DNA of 64,000 bases, taken from NCBI GenBank assembly GCA_030272585.1, contig BSYQ01000008.1, positions 3,348,001 to 3,412,000 on the forward strand, given 5' to 3'. This document shows positions 26,701 to 38,580 of the stretch, in pieces. Position 1 is the first letter of the stretch; the number at the start of each line of letters is the position of its first letter. This DNA is from Bryopsis sp. KO-2023 (lineage: Eukaryota; Chlorophyta; Ulvophyceae; Bryopsidales; Bryopsidaceae). The notes under the pieces were generated by a model. That model was not told the DNA's origin. It worked only from the letters and a program-made list of their open reading frames with translations, and searched no databases. The translations under genes and the position numbers were made by a program.

Positions 26701-29700
26701 TTTTTCGATGAGCTCCGCCGGCACAATTATGTCACCCCCAAGAATTACCTGGATTTCATCAACAATTATAAGAGGTCCCTGACAGACAGCCGGAAGATGT
26801 ACACGGACATGGCCGATCGGTTGGATGGAGGCCTGCAAAAGCTGATCCAAGCTGCAAAAGAGGTGGATATTTTGCAGAAAGAGTTGAGCGAGGCCACTGT
26901 GGTGGTGGAAAAAGCCACTCGGGAATGCAATGAGCTCCTCGAGGTAAAAAACGAGAAAAAACCCGGACAGAATGGACGAAACGCCTAATCCTCTCGGACA
27001 TGGCACCTCATCGTAACTTAAGGGATTAAGAACTTGTCTTTCTCCCTAAAAATAGATATTGTCTGCAATAGAAAACTGTTTGAGTGTTTGAACTTTTTTG
27101 TGGCAATGTTCGTCTTTTCCCCCTTTGTACAGGTGATATCGAAAAATACGGCCGAGGTGGAGGGCAAGCAGGTGGTTGCTATCGATAAGGAGGAAACGTT
27201 GAAAGTGGAGTCTGCTGAAATAGCCATCGAAAAGGCAGAAGCAGAGGCAGCCCTTGAGCAAGCCATCCCAGCTCTGGAAGAGGCAGCCTCCGCCCTGCAA
27301 GACTTGAAAAAAGATGACATCACCGAGATTCGTTCCTTCTCGAAGCCCCACATCCTTGTGCAGAAGGTACCCATGGATTAATGAGTCGTTGCTGACTCAT
27401 CTGTATGTTGATGCCGATGAGGAAAAAACAAAAATTTAATTTCGCGAATCCCTCGAGATTTTGTTTGGGGCAACCTTTGAGATTTTTCTGGGTTTTTGTT
27501 TTTCTGAGAATATGGGGGGGGGTTGATTGCTCCAAAGTCTTATCGTGCTGGCTTATCTAATCAATTGTCGAGGATAGATGGGTTATTTTTCTCTTTTCTT
27601 TTTTTTCTTTCCAGCTAGGAAAATGGAGGTGTTTCTGTTTTTGATGAATTTTCCTGTTGCAGGTCTGCGAGTGTGTGGTCCTTTTGAGAGGTTTGAAGGA
27701 TGTGTCATGGATCGGTGCAAAAGCCATGATGGCAGACTCCCAATTTCTGAAGAGTCTGCTGGAGTTTGATAAGGATGGGCTGACGGACAAACAGGTTCGT
27801 TCATAACAAAATTCCTTCTTTTCTGAAGCCACCAACCTCTCTGTTCATAAGAAATGAGCCCCTCCCTTCTCCCCCCATAAAATTGAAAAAATTGAAAAGA
27901 TCGAAAAAAATGATGATGATGATGATGATGATGCATTTTAGCTAAATTATTAACATTACTGAAAATTATTTAAAAAATTATCACTAGTGATGAGAAAGAG
28001 AAATAAAAATAATGTTTTTCAATGATGATGACTGTTGACTAATTTTTATCTCATCGGTATTTATTCAAGAAGAAATCTCAATTCAAAAAAGATTTCGTCG
28101 TTGAAATATTTATACCAAGGGGATTTTTTGGGGGGCGTGAAAGTGGGTTGGGTAGCGGAAATATCGTCTTATTTATTTTATTTTTTCTCATTGTTTCATA
28201 CGTACGGGTGAAAAAGGTTGTTTTTGTTTTTCTCATTGTTTCTTACCTACAAGTGAAATTTTTTTATATTTTTTTCATTGCATTTCATGCCTGCAAGTGA
28301 AAAAAGCTTTTTTTTTCCGTTGCGTTTCATACCTGCAGATGAAATAAATTCTTCTTTTTTTTCATTGCGTTCTATACCAACAAGTGAAAATTTTTATTTT
28401 TTTAAATTCATTGTTTCGTACCTGCAGGTGAAAAAAGTGAAGGAGTACATGAAGGATTCCAAGTTCACCGTCGATGAAGTCAGATCGATTTCCACAGCGG
28501 GGTCCGGGCTGTTGAAATGGGTGTTTGCGATGGTGAATTACAATAACGTAGCAAGAACGGTGGAGCCCAAGAGGAAAAAAGTTGCGGAATCCGAAAAGAA
28601 TCTCAGGATCGCTCAAAAGGATCTCACAAAAATCAAAAACGAGTTGGAGAAACTGAACACGCAGCTCGAGGTGCGATAACATCCTACATAATCAAAAATT
28701 TACTCAGTCCCTTTCCCCCCGAGCAAAATATCATCTCGAGAAATGTCTTATGGGCTTTCTTTTTTTATTTTGAAATCGATGAAGGCAGCCCGTTCCTTAC
28801 AGAATAGAAAACCAATTGAATTGAATTGAAAGGAGTTTTACACAAGGCCAAAAGGCCGAGTGCTGCCCGTTCACGGAAATGTGTTCCAGTCTGACTCAGA
28901 ACGAAACCACTGTATCATCAAAACGCCCGTATCTAGCTCTTTACCCCAAAGGTAAACCAAGAAGAAACTGGACCGGAAACCTCCAGAAAAAAAAGCTGAC
29001 CGGCCTCCAACACTCACAGTATTCAACCACCAGACTGCCACACATATTTTTCTGTGGAGCATTCAAGCCCTTTTATCAAGGATGTCTGTGTTAAATCAAT
29101 TTCCAGACTCTACGATCCCAATTCGAGGAGAAAACCTCCGAGCAACAGGATTTACAGCAAAAAGCTGACGTCATGGCAAGAAGACTGGAGGCCGCCTCCC
29201 GGCTGATTGCAGGATTAGATTCTGAAAGGGTTCGATGGACGAGCGATATGAACGAGCTGGAGGAGAATCGAACCCGTCTGGTCGGGGACTGCCTGCTGAC
29301 ATCCTCGTTTTTGAGCTATGCAGGTCTGTAAGGGGACCCCACACACACAAATTCCATATTATATGTGTGTCGAGAGAATTTTTGCCATGTGGCATCGAGT
29401 TGATATCGACCAGCTCAGTGCAATGCCTCTGCAAGGGCACCGATCCCTTTTTTGCTCCAGTCAGACATACAGATTGATGTCGATAATAGTTTCTGAGCCA
29501 TGCAGGATTTCTTAGAGTTTCCAGCATCAATTGTAAACACAGAACTCTGTGAAGTTCTGTCCTGGAAAACCTATGAATGGATGGAAATTCTTGCAGGGGG
29601 ATTCACATTCGATTATCGAGATGCCATGGTGTACAAGCTGTGGCAGACAGACGTGGGGGAAAGAAAGATCCCTGTGAGTCAGCCATTCAGGCTGGAAACT

Positions 29701-32700
29701 CTCCTCACTTCCGAGGTCGAAATCACCAACTGGGCCTCAGAAGGATTGCCGTCTGACGAGCTTTCGGTCCAGAATGGAATCCTGACCATGCGGGCGAATC
29801 GATGGCCCCTCTGCATTGATCCCCAGATGCAAGCGGTGAACTGGATAAAGAGAAAAGAAGGAAAGAATCTGGACGGCAAAGTAAAAACGTTCAATGACTC
29901 AGATTTCCTGAAGCAGTTGGAGCTGGCTATTCAGTACGGGTTGCCTTTCCTGTTCGAAAACCTGGATGAGTACATTGACCCTGTCATAGATCCAGTGCTG
30001 GAGAAGATTTTCATAATACAGGTAATTGCACGGAATGGGCATCGACCGAGATCTCCAATCGTTTCTTGGGAAAGGAGTTTTTACTCATCAGGCTTGGCCC
30101 TGGGTCAACCCAGAATAAAAATCTTCTATAGATACTCTTTGTTTGCGTTTGTCGTTTGAGTTGGAGGTTGTTTCTGGAATTGAGTGCCGCATGCAGAGGA
30201 ACTGTGTAATGGAGGCTTCTTACTTACCCTCCTAGTCAGTGTATTCGCTCAGTTTCCAGTCGAGCTAAGAATCTCTGAACCAAAATTAAAAACCATGCCC
30301 CCCCCCCAAATGTTCGAGAGGCATCAGCCAACAGTTCAGCTCTAAACAAGGATGTGTGTGTGTGCGGTGTTTTCATAAAGGGGAGCGGCCGGAAGCTGAT
30401 AAACTTGGGCGATAAGGAGGTCGAATGGGATGATAATTTCCGTCTTTACATGACCAGCAAACTTGCAAATCCACACTACGGGCCTGAGGTGTCTGGGAAA
30501 ACCATGATCATCAATTATTCGGTCACCCAGCAAGGTTTGACGGAGCAGCTGTTGAATGTGACGGTTCGCCACGAAAGGTCTGATCTGGAGGAGCAGAGGG
30601 AAGCTTTGGTCAAGGAAATGTCGGAGAACAAATCTCTTCTCAAGAATCTGGAAGACACTCTGCTCAGGGAACTGTCAAATGCAACAGGTGAGACGTTCAA
30701 TTCCTGTCGAAAAACGAAGCATGTGGATGGGATGTCAGGCTAATCTGTGCACCTTTTTGAATATCAGATGCTGGGCGTTAAGGCAATTGCTGTTGAGATT
30801 TCGAATAAAAAAGTGCGAAGATGTATACACACTATGTGTGGTACTACAGATATGAACATTTCTGTAAAACAAACACCCATTGGACCACTATGTGTGGTAC
30901 TGTGTGGTTTGTGGAGGTGAATGAATAGCCAGGCTGACGATGTGTGTGCGTCCAGGGAACATTCTCGACAACCAGGAGCTCATTTCGACCTTGGAGTCGG
31001 CGAAATCGAAGGCCGTGGAAATCGCAGAGAAATTGGAGGCTGCGAAAGTGACCGCCAAAGAAATCGATGAAGTTAGAGTGCGATACACCCCAGTAGCAAA
31101 GAGAGGGGCCATTCTCTTCTTCGTGATGGCGAGTCTCGCGAATATCACGAACATGTATGAATACAGTCTGGCGAGTTTCCTGAGGGTGTTCAACAATTCG
31201 TTGGCGACTTCTAAGAAAGATGCATCGCTGGAGGGCCGACTGAGAAACATAACGGAGGCTTCCACTTATGATGTGTACAACTACACATGTCTGGGTATGC
31301 ATGGCTCGATGTTTTTCATCGCTGTTTGAATGAGAATTGAGGTAGTTCCCTGGTCCGCACACATATCATATTGAGTTTTTGATTGCAGGATTGTTCGAGA
31401 AACACAAGCTGATGTTTTCGTTCCAAATGGCCATCAAGATCCTGGATGGAGAGTCGCTGTTGGACCACTGCCAACTGGACTTCTTCCTGAAAGGAAATCT
31501 CTCCCTAGAAAAGTCGAAGAGGAGGAAGCCCTTCGAATGGTTCCCTGACCAGGGTTGGGAGGATGCCATTCGATTGGTAGAACTGGCAGGGGAACAAGCG
31601 GAGGCAAACCAAGAGAATGCTGGGGCGCTGACGTTGAAGGGCCTAGCGGACGATATCGAGAAGAACGAAATCCCGTGGAAGGACTACTATGGGCTGGAGG
31701 TATGAACAACACACCACTCTTTCCAGCCAGTTGCTTTTTGCCACAAAAAGGTTGCTCATAGCTCCACGCTTGTTGCTAGGCGCCTGAGGAGAATCCGCTG
31801 CCCCTGGGGTACCAAGATAAACTCAATGGCTTCGAGCAGCTCCTGCTGTTGCGATGCCTGCGAACAGATCGTGTTACTGTCGGCGTAACGCGCTACGTGA
31901 TGTCCACAATGGGGGAGAAATACGTCCAGCCGCCGGTTCTCGACTACGCCAATATCTACCGGCAGAGTACAGCTCTCACACCAATCATATTCATTCTGTC
32001 GCCGGGAGCGGACCCAGCGTTCGACGTTTTCAAACTGGGTGATGAAATGGGCTATAAGCCCGGGACCAAGCTCAAGTATATGGCGCTCGGACAAGGCATG
32101 GGGCCTAAGGCACAGGAGTTTATCGAGACAGGCTCCACCCGTGGTCTGTGGATCATGCTGCAAAACTGCCATCTTTTGCCCAAGTGGCTGAAGACTCTGG
32201 AAAAAATCCTCGAAAAGATTGAGAAGCCCCACAAAGACTTCCGCTTGTGGTTAACGACGGAGCCCACGGACAGGTTTCCCTTGGGGATACTCCAAAGGAG
32301 CTTGAAGGTGGTGACGGAACCACCCAATGGCCTGAAGCTGAATATGCGCTCGTCTTACTCGAAAATCACGGAGGAGGTTCTGGAGGAATGCCCCCATCAG
32401 GCGTTCAGACCTCTGGTGTACGTCCTCGCGTTTTTCCACGCGGTTGTTCAAGAGAGGCGAAAATACGGTAGGTTACACACCTGTCCTGAAAAGCTGCTAC
32501 GATACGCTATATCGCCCACACGATGTCTCGCAGCATGGATATTCATTATTTATGGCTAACTTGTTTATGATTTTTTGTTTCATATCTTTGTGGTATGGAT
32601 ATACTTGCTTCTCCTTGCTTTTTTTCCAAAAAGAGAAACTAAGGTAGTTTCTTATCCTGACGCAGGCAAACTGGGGTGGAACGTCCCTTACGACTTCAGC

Positions 32701-33969
32701 GAGACCGATTTCAGGATCAGCATGGCCCTCATTTCAACGTATCTGACCAAGGCAGACGACAACAAAGACGATATGATTCCCTGGGGCACTCTTCGATACC
32801 TCATTGGAGAAGCCATGTATGGAGGTCGCGTGTCCGACGATTTCGACCGCAGGATATTGACGACTTACCTGGAGGAGTACCTTGGCGACTTCCTGTTCGA
32901 TGCTTTCCAGCCCTTTCATTTCTTCTGCAACGATCACGTCGACTACAAGATCCCTCCCTATGGCGATCGTCCCAACTACACAGGGTCGATAGAAGGACTG
33001 CCGTTGGTGCAGTCTCCGGAGGTGTTCGGGTTGCATGCGAACGCCGACATAAGCTACTACACTAACTCAACGAAAACTTTCTGGCGGGATCTTATCAGTT
33101 TGCAACCGAGGTCGGGCGGGGGTGGCTCGGGAATAAGTCGGGAGGACTTTATCCGAAATGTGGCGCGAGACATTCAGGATAGAATACCGGAGCCGTTCGA
33201 CTTGGGCCTTTTGAAGAAAGAGATCGGAATTCCCTCACCCACTCAAGTCGTTCTGCTTCAAGAAGTGGAGCGCTGGAATAAGGTGATAACGACCATGCAG
33301 GCCTCCTTGAAGGACCTTCAACGAGCTCTGTCCGGGGAAATCGGCTTCTCGAGCCAGATCGAGGAGCTTGCCGACTCCTTGTTCAATGGGCAACTGCCAC
33401 CTCTGTGGGCAAAGTTGAATCCAGCGACGGAAAAGATGCTGGGCAGCTGGATGCTCTGGTTTCACAGACGATATTCACAGTACAAGGACTGGGCGGAGAT
33501 AGGGGAGCCTGTGGTGATGTGGCTGTCGGGATTGCATATCCCTGAAACGTACATCGCGGCGCTCGTGCAAGCGGCGTGCCGAGACAAAGGCTGGCCGTTG
33601 GACAAGTCGACGCTGTATACGGAAGTTACAAGAGTGACGGACCCTCAGGCGATCAAGGAAAGGCCTAAGTCGGGGTGCTATGTCTCGGGGCTGTACTTGG
33701 AAGGGGCTGACTGGGATGTGGAAAAGGGTATGATGAAGCGCCAGTCGCCGAAGGTACTGGTGACAGAGCTGCCCATATTGCAAATCATTCCGACGGAGGC
33801 TAGCAAGTTGAAGCTGTCGAACACGTTCAAGGCGCCAGTGTACGTGACGCAACAGCGGCGGAACGCGATGGGCGTGGGGCTGGTGTTTGAGGCAGACATT
33901 GCGACCAACGAGCATCCAAGTCATTGGGTACTGCAAGGGGTTGCGCTGGTTTTGAATATTGATAGATAG
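8790..33969 (+). CDS. DNAH10: Axonemal inner-arm dynein heavy chain, DNAH10 type (I1/f beta)
   Basis: ATP-driven minus-end motor of the flagellar inner arm; DNAH10 is the beta heavy chain of the two-headed I1/f dynein. I joined 46 exons: 8790-9119, 9332-9511, 9701-9997, 10183-10527, 10634-10968, 12496-12965, 13249-13451, 13740-14105, 14459-14659, 14854-15072, 15168-15356, 15472-15736, 15831-16045, 16151-16360, 16539-16798, 17251-17476, 17765-18120, 18233-18625, 18840-19158, 19415-19583, 19677-19876, 20265-20492, 20698-20966, 21075-21129, 21216-21398, 21662-22035, 22187-22400, 22680-22978, 23148-23355, 23475-23654, 23862-24155, 24583-24807, 25087-25257, 25536-25712, 26012-26251, 26491-26943, 27133-27366, 27663-27794, 28428-28670, 29107-29323, 29597-30021, 30381-30687, 30956-31294, 31389-31699, 31780-32467, 32666-33969. 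They sum to 13518 nt, 4505 residues, the usual length. The first 110 residues are acidic and Pro/Glu-rich. P-loops: AAA1 GPAGTGKT (about residue 1850, split by an intron), AAA2 GQTGGGKS (2129), AAA3 GDSGTAKT (2476), AAA4 GVGGSGKQ (2823). Stalk and microtubule-binding domain span about 3050-3380; AAA5 starts near 3382. The C-terminal block ([33 protein letters not shown]) matches DNAH10. Exon ends are hand-called. Confidence 0.92.
12288..12338 (+). repeat. Short degenerate tandem repeat
   Basis: Four copies of a 12-13-bp unit, variants of TTAGCTTCTCA and GTAGCTCCTCG, in the long dynein intron that ends at 12495. Confidence 0.6.
13460..13645 (+). repeat. T-rich tandem repeat in dynein intron
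   Basis: About four diverged copies of a unit of roughly 40-45 bp. Each combines TTTTCCCAAACGAAA with a CGCTCGAATCC-like stretch and a T/C-rich run. The array occupies most of the intron between exons ending at 13451 and starting at 13740. Confidence 0.7.
16825..17027. mobile_element. Foldback / MITE-like element in dynein intron
   Basis: The first 24 bases (16825-16848) and last 24 bases (17004-17027) are a perfect inverted repeat, beginning CACACCCTTAATCG on the left. Internal segments around AGTGT-GCCT are also partly inverted. The element is 203 bp long, noncoding, and lies in the intron between dynein exons ending at 16798 and starting at 17251. A related half copy is at 6544-6616. I could not identify a target-site duplication with confidence. 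Confidence 0.75.
19960..20060 (+). repeat. AT and ATT microsatellites
   Basis: Two (AT)n runs near 19962-19979 and 20022-20039, followed by a (TTA)n run, all in the dynein intron after the AAA1 exon. Confidence 0.8.
22460..22532 (-). tRNA. tRNA-Ile (anticodon UAU), no intron, inside a dynein intron
   Basis: A full cloverleaf is seen on the minus strand: 7-bp acceptor stem GCTCCCG/CGGGAGC, D arm GCTC/GAGC, anticodon stem CTGGT/GCCGG with loop CTTATGA (T33 then UAU at 34-36), and T arm GCGGG/CCCGC with loop TTCGAGC. Internal promoter boxes match A-box TAGCTCAGTTGG and B-box GGTTCGAGCCC. The discriminator base (complement of 22459) is A, as expected for isoleucine. The gene lies wholly inside the dynein intron 22401-22679, antisense to the host. 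An elongator Met tRNA would need CAU at 34-36, which is not what is seen. CCA is not encoded. Confidence 0.87.
28150..28427 (+). repeat. Tandem duplications of a 3' splice-site region
   Basis: Five to six diverged copies of a unit of about 50-60 bp. Each holds a T-rich run, then CATTGTTTCATACCTGCA-like sequence, then the GTGAAA that also starts the real exon at 28428. The repeats sit directly upstream of the functional acceptor for the dynein stalk exon. Confidence 0.75.
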
Positions 33970-35086
33970 GCAAGGAAGATGGAGCATTTTTTTTAGCGAA
34001 GGAATGAACAGTATATTGCGCTGTGGAGATGGCGTTTTTCTGGAGTTCAATAGTTTTTTGGGGGGGTTGGGTGGGATGTTTTGTACAATAGATGGGGTGC
34101 CATATTTTCGACCTTGGATGTATTTTTTGAAACACCACAACCTTGCACTCACATCAAAGTAGTCCCAAGTATGCATACTTGGCCATTCATATGAATGGCC
34201 CAGTAAGACGACTGTTATCCTCAACAGAACTGTTTCATTTTCTGGAATGGCTTCTAAAGCCAAGCCAAGCATCTCAGAATAACGCCTGCATCTCGCCATT
34301 TTAGTGATGAAAATAGATGTTGAGAGGCGAAAAGAGCACGAAGCTTCAAATCCCCAACCCTCGTTGCTAGCTAGCAAGGCAAAACTGGAAGTTCAAAGCA
34401 GCGCTTGAGATGATCATATGTTTTTTTGGACCCAATGACCTAGGCTTGTTTCCCAGGCGGCTGCTTTTATTTCGATGGGTTTGCCTCGAGAGACACTGAA
34501 CTGTGGGCGTCAACCCACCCTCCAAACCGCATTTCATATTGGAAAAGAGTTCGGAGACATCAATAAACTGAGCAACTCGAGGGAACGCTGGAAGAGGGGC
34601 GTGCATGAAAACGCTCGATGGCACTCATTTACGGTCGTAATCAACTCCACTGTGACTTGTGGTGGAGTTTGGATCAGTCTGGTCGCAAAATGCCTTCAGG
34701 AACGGGTTGGTAGATGTAAAAATGAAGAAAAAAGCTTCGTAGAGCTCCCCTAGGGGCAGGCCTGCTAAAAATATCAAATAGCTTGTGGCCCACCACCAGC
34801 TCCACATCACCACGTTTTCAGCACCACATTCTCGTTTCTCACTACGCTCTCTTGACCGCAACCCATTCCCTGGCGACGATCCCAGCAAACGTGGTTCCGC
34901 TCGCGCGGTATCACTGTTTTTCACTTAGGCGAGCATGCCCGACAACACGGAGAAAGAGGTCGGACCGTCCGAGACCTGATCGACGACGTGGAACTGGCGG
35001 GGCGATCGATTGATACCTTTGGTGAATTCTTGGCCGTAGTGGGTGAAGCGGTGGCGCCCAAACTAGCCGTTCGACGGACCCGCGAG
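33970..35086. other. Intergenic, nothing recognised
   Basis: 3' flank of the dynein gene. A frame at 34934-35110 ending in HKTFQSGF and TAA continues into the repeat at 35087. It might be the terminal exon of a repeat-associated gene, but it has no recognisable domain. Confidence 0.4.
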
Positions 35087-35776
35087 CACAAAACGTTTCA
35101 AAGTGGTTTCTAAATTGCTTGCGGACGCGCACAACTGGTGATAGCATATATGGAGATTGGATCGAAGTTTTGCAATTGATTGCGAAAGTCGAAAGTCGAG
35201 GTGTCCAAAGAAATCACCAAACCAGCAGCCTACAGTCTATTTGCGTGTTCTTCTCACCAGAGCGAAACCGACTGATCATCAACCCCCCAATTGAAGATCG
35301 CAGGTGTCTAACATCTCGCGATCATCAATAAATTTTTTTGAACGGGTACTAACTTTGTTTTGTGTTTGACTTTTGTGGTATGCTAGGAGAAGCCCGATGG
35401 ACGCGGGGGATGGGCCTGGGGGCCTCGAGTTGGTTCGATTCCAACTTCATCCACTCTTAATTTTTTTAATTTTTAATTTTTAGTCGCCACTATTGTTTTC
35501 TTTTGTTGTTGTTTTTTTTATCGGAGTATACTAACTAATCAGCACGAGACTCATTTTATTTCTTGTTGTTTAACAATAGTACGAGTAAAATCCTCAATGG
35601 ACATACATAAACTATCTGCCCCAAAGAACAGCTCTGATCAATTTTTAGACTGTCTTTCCGCCTTGACTTGTGCAAAGAAGCTTACGCATAACAAACGCTT
35701 CGAAAACGAACTCAGTGAAAAGACGTTCGCCATCGTCGGGGTGGGGGCTTTGGCAATGGCCAGCGTCGGCTTGTGG
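35087..35776 (+). repeat. Dispersed repeat, copy A
   Basis: About 690 bp that match 52166-52936 in inverted orientation. About 105 bp around 35330-35435 are essentially identical between the two copies, including a GC-rich block followed by GTTGGTTCGATTCCAAC, which has the form of a tRNA T arm (5-bp stem, TTCGATT loop). Flanks differ, which marks the ends. The copy contains the first half of the reading frame at 35597-35914. Its nature (duplicated gene, retroposon or SINE-like element) is unresolved. Confidence 0.75.
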
Positions 35777-35914
35777 CTTGTGGCGTCAGTCTGTCGACAG
35801 GGTCCTCAATGGCCGCACCGAAGTGCGTCGCGTATGTTTCAGGGGCCGCATTATTATGTGCTGTTCATGGTGCTCCCGTTGAAAATCCTTTATTCGAAGT
35901 ACTGTTCAACTTAG
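35597..35914 (+). CDS. Hypothetical short protein of repeat family (copy A)
   Basis: A 105-codon frame starting MDIHKLSAPK. Residues 1-60, including KKLTHNKRF and FAIVGVGALAMASVGLW, are also encoded by the inverted copy at 52040-52345, with several silent differences. The stretch around residues 46-66 is hydrophobic enough for one membrane helix. After residue 60 the two copies diverge completely, so this copy may be truncated or fused to unrelated sequence. No known family is recognised. Confidence 0.35.
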   Translation: MDIHKLSAPKNSSDQFLDCLSALTCAKKLTHNKRFENELSEKTFAIVGVGALAMASVGLWLVASVCRQGPQWPHRSASRMFQGPHYYVLFMVLPLKILYSKYCST

Positions 35915-36240
35915 TTTGGTAAGAGATACATATCCTGGGTGCAAGCCCGTCTGATTCTCTGATGTCAAATGCTAACACAATTTTAGTTTCGTCTTTTTAT
36001 AGCATCAGTTTTTTCTGGCTCAACAGTCCGGCTTGGGGGAGGTGGAGGTGATGGTCCGTCAGTGAAACCCGGGATGCGGGATGCAGTGGGTGATCAATTT
36101 TCATTGAAAGTGATTGAAGACTGGGGTGCATCTTCCCTCACCAGATGGAGAGCAAACATTTCCCCAGTCTTAAAACTGGCTTTAAAACTGGCTTTAAAGC
36201 CAGAAATTTCCGAGTGTCTCTACATAGATTGTGCAACATC

Positions 36241-36326
36241 GCCCTCAAATCCTTGTTACTGTGGAACTCCACACCACAGAAGTCCATCCTTTCAAAACGC
36301 ACTTCAAGGAGTTGAGGATTTGCATG
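36241..36326 (-). repeat. Inverted repeat partner 1 (FERMDF family)
   Basis: Read on the minus strand, this resembles 38485-38580 on the plus strand. Both encode PQL/PTP-x-FERMDF followed by a CGVEF-like stretch, then bases AAGGATTTGAGGGCGA. Similarity is roughly three quarters by eye. It may be two decayed copies of one coding exon. Confidence 0.55.
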
Positions 36327-37441
36327 TTTCGTCTCGGGCGCCCGAGAGTCAGGTTGCTTGAGATCGCAACCCAAAGCATACTTTTCACTGGGAGGGGCGG
36401 CTTGAGCAATGCATCTGCCAATCTCTTCAATAAACACTTTCGTTGAGGGTTTTCTCCATCTTCACCTCTCCATTCTGCATGCACGGCATCGACATAGCAT
36501 AACGTATCCATCCTTAAAATGAATGCTAAAAGCAGTGGGGAGCACACCCTGTATCAGACAGAAACCTAGAATTCTGATTGCGTTTAATTTGAATGAAACA
36601 GAGCTGATAGTTTTTTCTTGGTCAGCGTTCTATCTCTCGAGAAAAACCAGAAAAAAAGTCGTTTGGAGAAAAAGCCCAACGCCTATGACTTACAGGTATT
36701 CTTCTTGAAGAGGGAAGGGTAGAAAATTTCGAAGAAAAGAAGAAAACAACTGCGACTGGCCCAGTCGGGCGGGAAAAGGGGAGCAACAAAATCTCACTTT
36801 CCTCTCGCAGACCGGCTCGTTGACGCTCTCAGATTCACCATGACAGTCCAGTTATTTCTTCAGTTTACCCACGCAGGACTTCTTCTTCATGCTCGTACAC
36901 CCACGCACCTTGGGACAGCACCCACACCGCACTTGTTTCCTTACTCCCAGCGGCACAAGTGCCAATTGCAACTTCAGACATTTTTTCTCATCAAGCCGCC
37001 AAAATTTCGTGAATATTCTCCCCATCGAAGTCCCCCAATAAAAACAAACTGGTGCGGCGTCGACTCGAATTGACTTGCCTCCGACAGAAACGCACGCTAA
37101 CTGACTGTTCGCAACAGCTCTGAGGCAGACGAACGGTTGAAACTCGGTGCAGTTGCTGACTGGTTCGAGACCACCTGACGAACATTGGCGTGCAGTACAG
37201 ACATCTTTCTCGGTAAAAACGTGCAGGGTTTCTTTTTTTCTATGGTTCGGTTTCCTCAGTTGAAAGGTTCTGAGCTCTTCGCCGTTTCTGTGTTTGTAGG
37301 AAACAAACAGATTCGGCCCATCTGCTCCCCTTCCCCTCGAGCGCAGCGTTCCCCAAGCTCCGAAGAATCGCTCAACGCGGGCTGCGAACCAGGTGCGTGG
37401 GGGGCGGCAGCCGGGGACCTCCACGCGGTGCCCCCTGGAAA

Positions 37442-37470
37442 CTGGCTTTCGGACGACGTCCGAAAGCCAG
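37442..37470. repeat. Perfect 13-bp hairpin
   Basis: Arms 37442-37454 and 37458-37470 are exact reverse complements (CTGGCTTTCGGAC and its complement) with a 3-base loop. It lies in GC-rich intergenic DNA. Confidence 0.85.
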
Positions 37471-37809
37471 CCTAACACCCGGCTTGTTTCCCTGTTCTTT
37501 CCTTGCGTGCTCTTGTGATTTTCCATTTCCTCTGTTCCAGTTTGTGTGTGTGTGTGTTTTGAAGGTGTTCTTCGTGGCAGACTCTTCTTTTTCAACGCCA
37601 TTGTTTGACTGCATGCATTTGACGAGTGCCAGTATGTCCTTCCACAGTCAACGAAAGAGGTCTGCAGAGAAGATGAGTCGCCTATTCACGCTTACGTGCG
37701 TGGAAAAACGAGCTGGAAAGATGGTGAACAACACGAAAACACTTCCAGAGCCTTCATTCAAAATACAGCTCCACCTACTCTACTTCCACAAACTCGTGCT
37801 GATTCATAC

Positions 37810-37897
37810 ATCGTAACCTCTACTTGCAACGGTGAGCGTGTTGTGGTGAAAATATCGTAACCTCTACTTGCAACGGTGAGCGTGTTGTGGTGAAAAT
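37810..37897 (+). repeat. 44-bp perfect tandem duplication
   Basis: 37810-37853 and 37854-37897 are identical, each starting ATCGTAACCTCTACTTG. There is no divergence between copies, so the duplication is recent. Confidence 0.95.
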
Positions 37898-38484
37898 TTC
37901 GGCTAATAGATGTAAAAAAGACTGGAAATCCTTGATTTTCAAAGTTGGGTCTGCTTGACTCCAACCACAAGTATCTTTAGGGCTTGATCTGGTTGGGTTT
38001 AAACCAAAAAATAAAATAAAATAAAATAAATTTACTGTTCGGACTCTGAACAGAGCGAACTAGATGATGCAAAAGAAGCGAATTTCATTGCAAAAGAGCT
38101 CCTCATTTGATGCCTCAGTCGGAGTCAAAATTCTTCAGGAAACATCAAGGACTCCCCCCTCTCAAGTATTTTTCTTGCTTGAGAAACATTCAAATTGAAA
38201 TGACGGAAATAGAAGAAAAAGAGTGCATCCGTTTTTTTCAACGATGGGGAATATTAAATCGTTTACATCTCAGTATTCGTCCTTGATCTCCTCTGTTCCC
38301 AATATAACCCAACCATTGATCTCTGACCGATCGATTATCGGGCCAGAATGTCCAATCACCTCAGAAAAAACCAAACAGAAATTGCCATGACAAGTCTAAG
38401 TAATTCTACCACCCACCAACGAGCAACCACCAAATTTGAAAACCCGATATTGGGGAATATCGGGAGATGTGCTGGAGACGATAA

Positions 38485-38580
38485 ATGCAAAGCCCCAACT
38501 CCAAAAGGGGGTTTCGAAAGGATGGACTTCTTCTGGTGTGGAGTTCCTTTGTCTCAACAGTATCCAAGGATTTGAGGGCG
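38485..38580 (+). repeat. Inverted repeat partner 2 (FERMDF family)
   Basis: Plus-strand counterpart of 36241-36326, about 2.2 kb away in opposite orientation. See that entry for the shared coding-like motif. Confidence 0.55.

Noticed and set aside
29498..29596. Extra coding segment before the dynein exon at 29597 (reading [11 protein letters not shown])
   Set aside because: Joining 29323 to 29597 gives [12 protein letters not shown], matching DNAH10, and keeps phase; the extra segment ends with a normal TTGCAG acceptor.
36852..37601. 249-codon minus-strand frame between dynein and AlaRS
   Set aside because: Composition is low-complexity and overlaps equally long plus-strand frames; no family resemblance or splice context.
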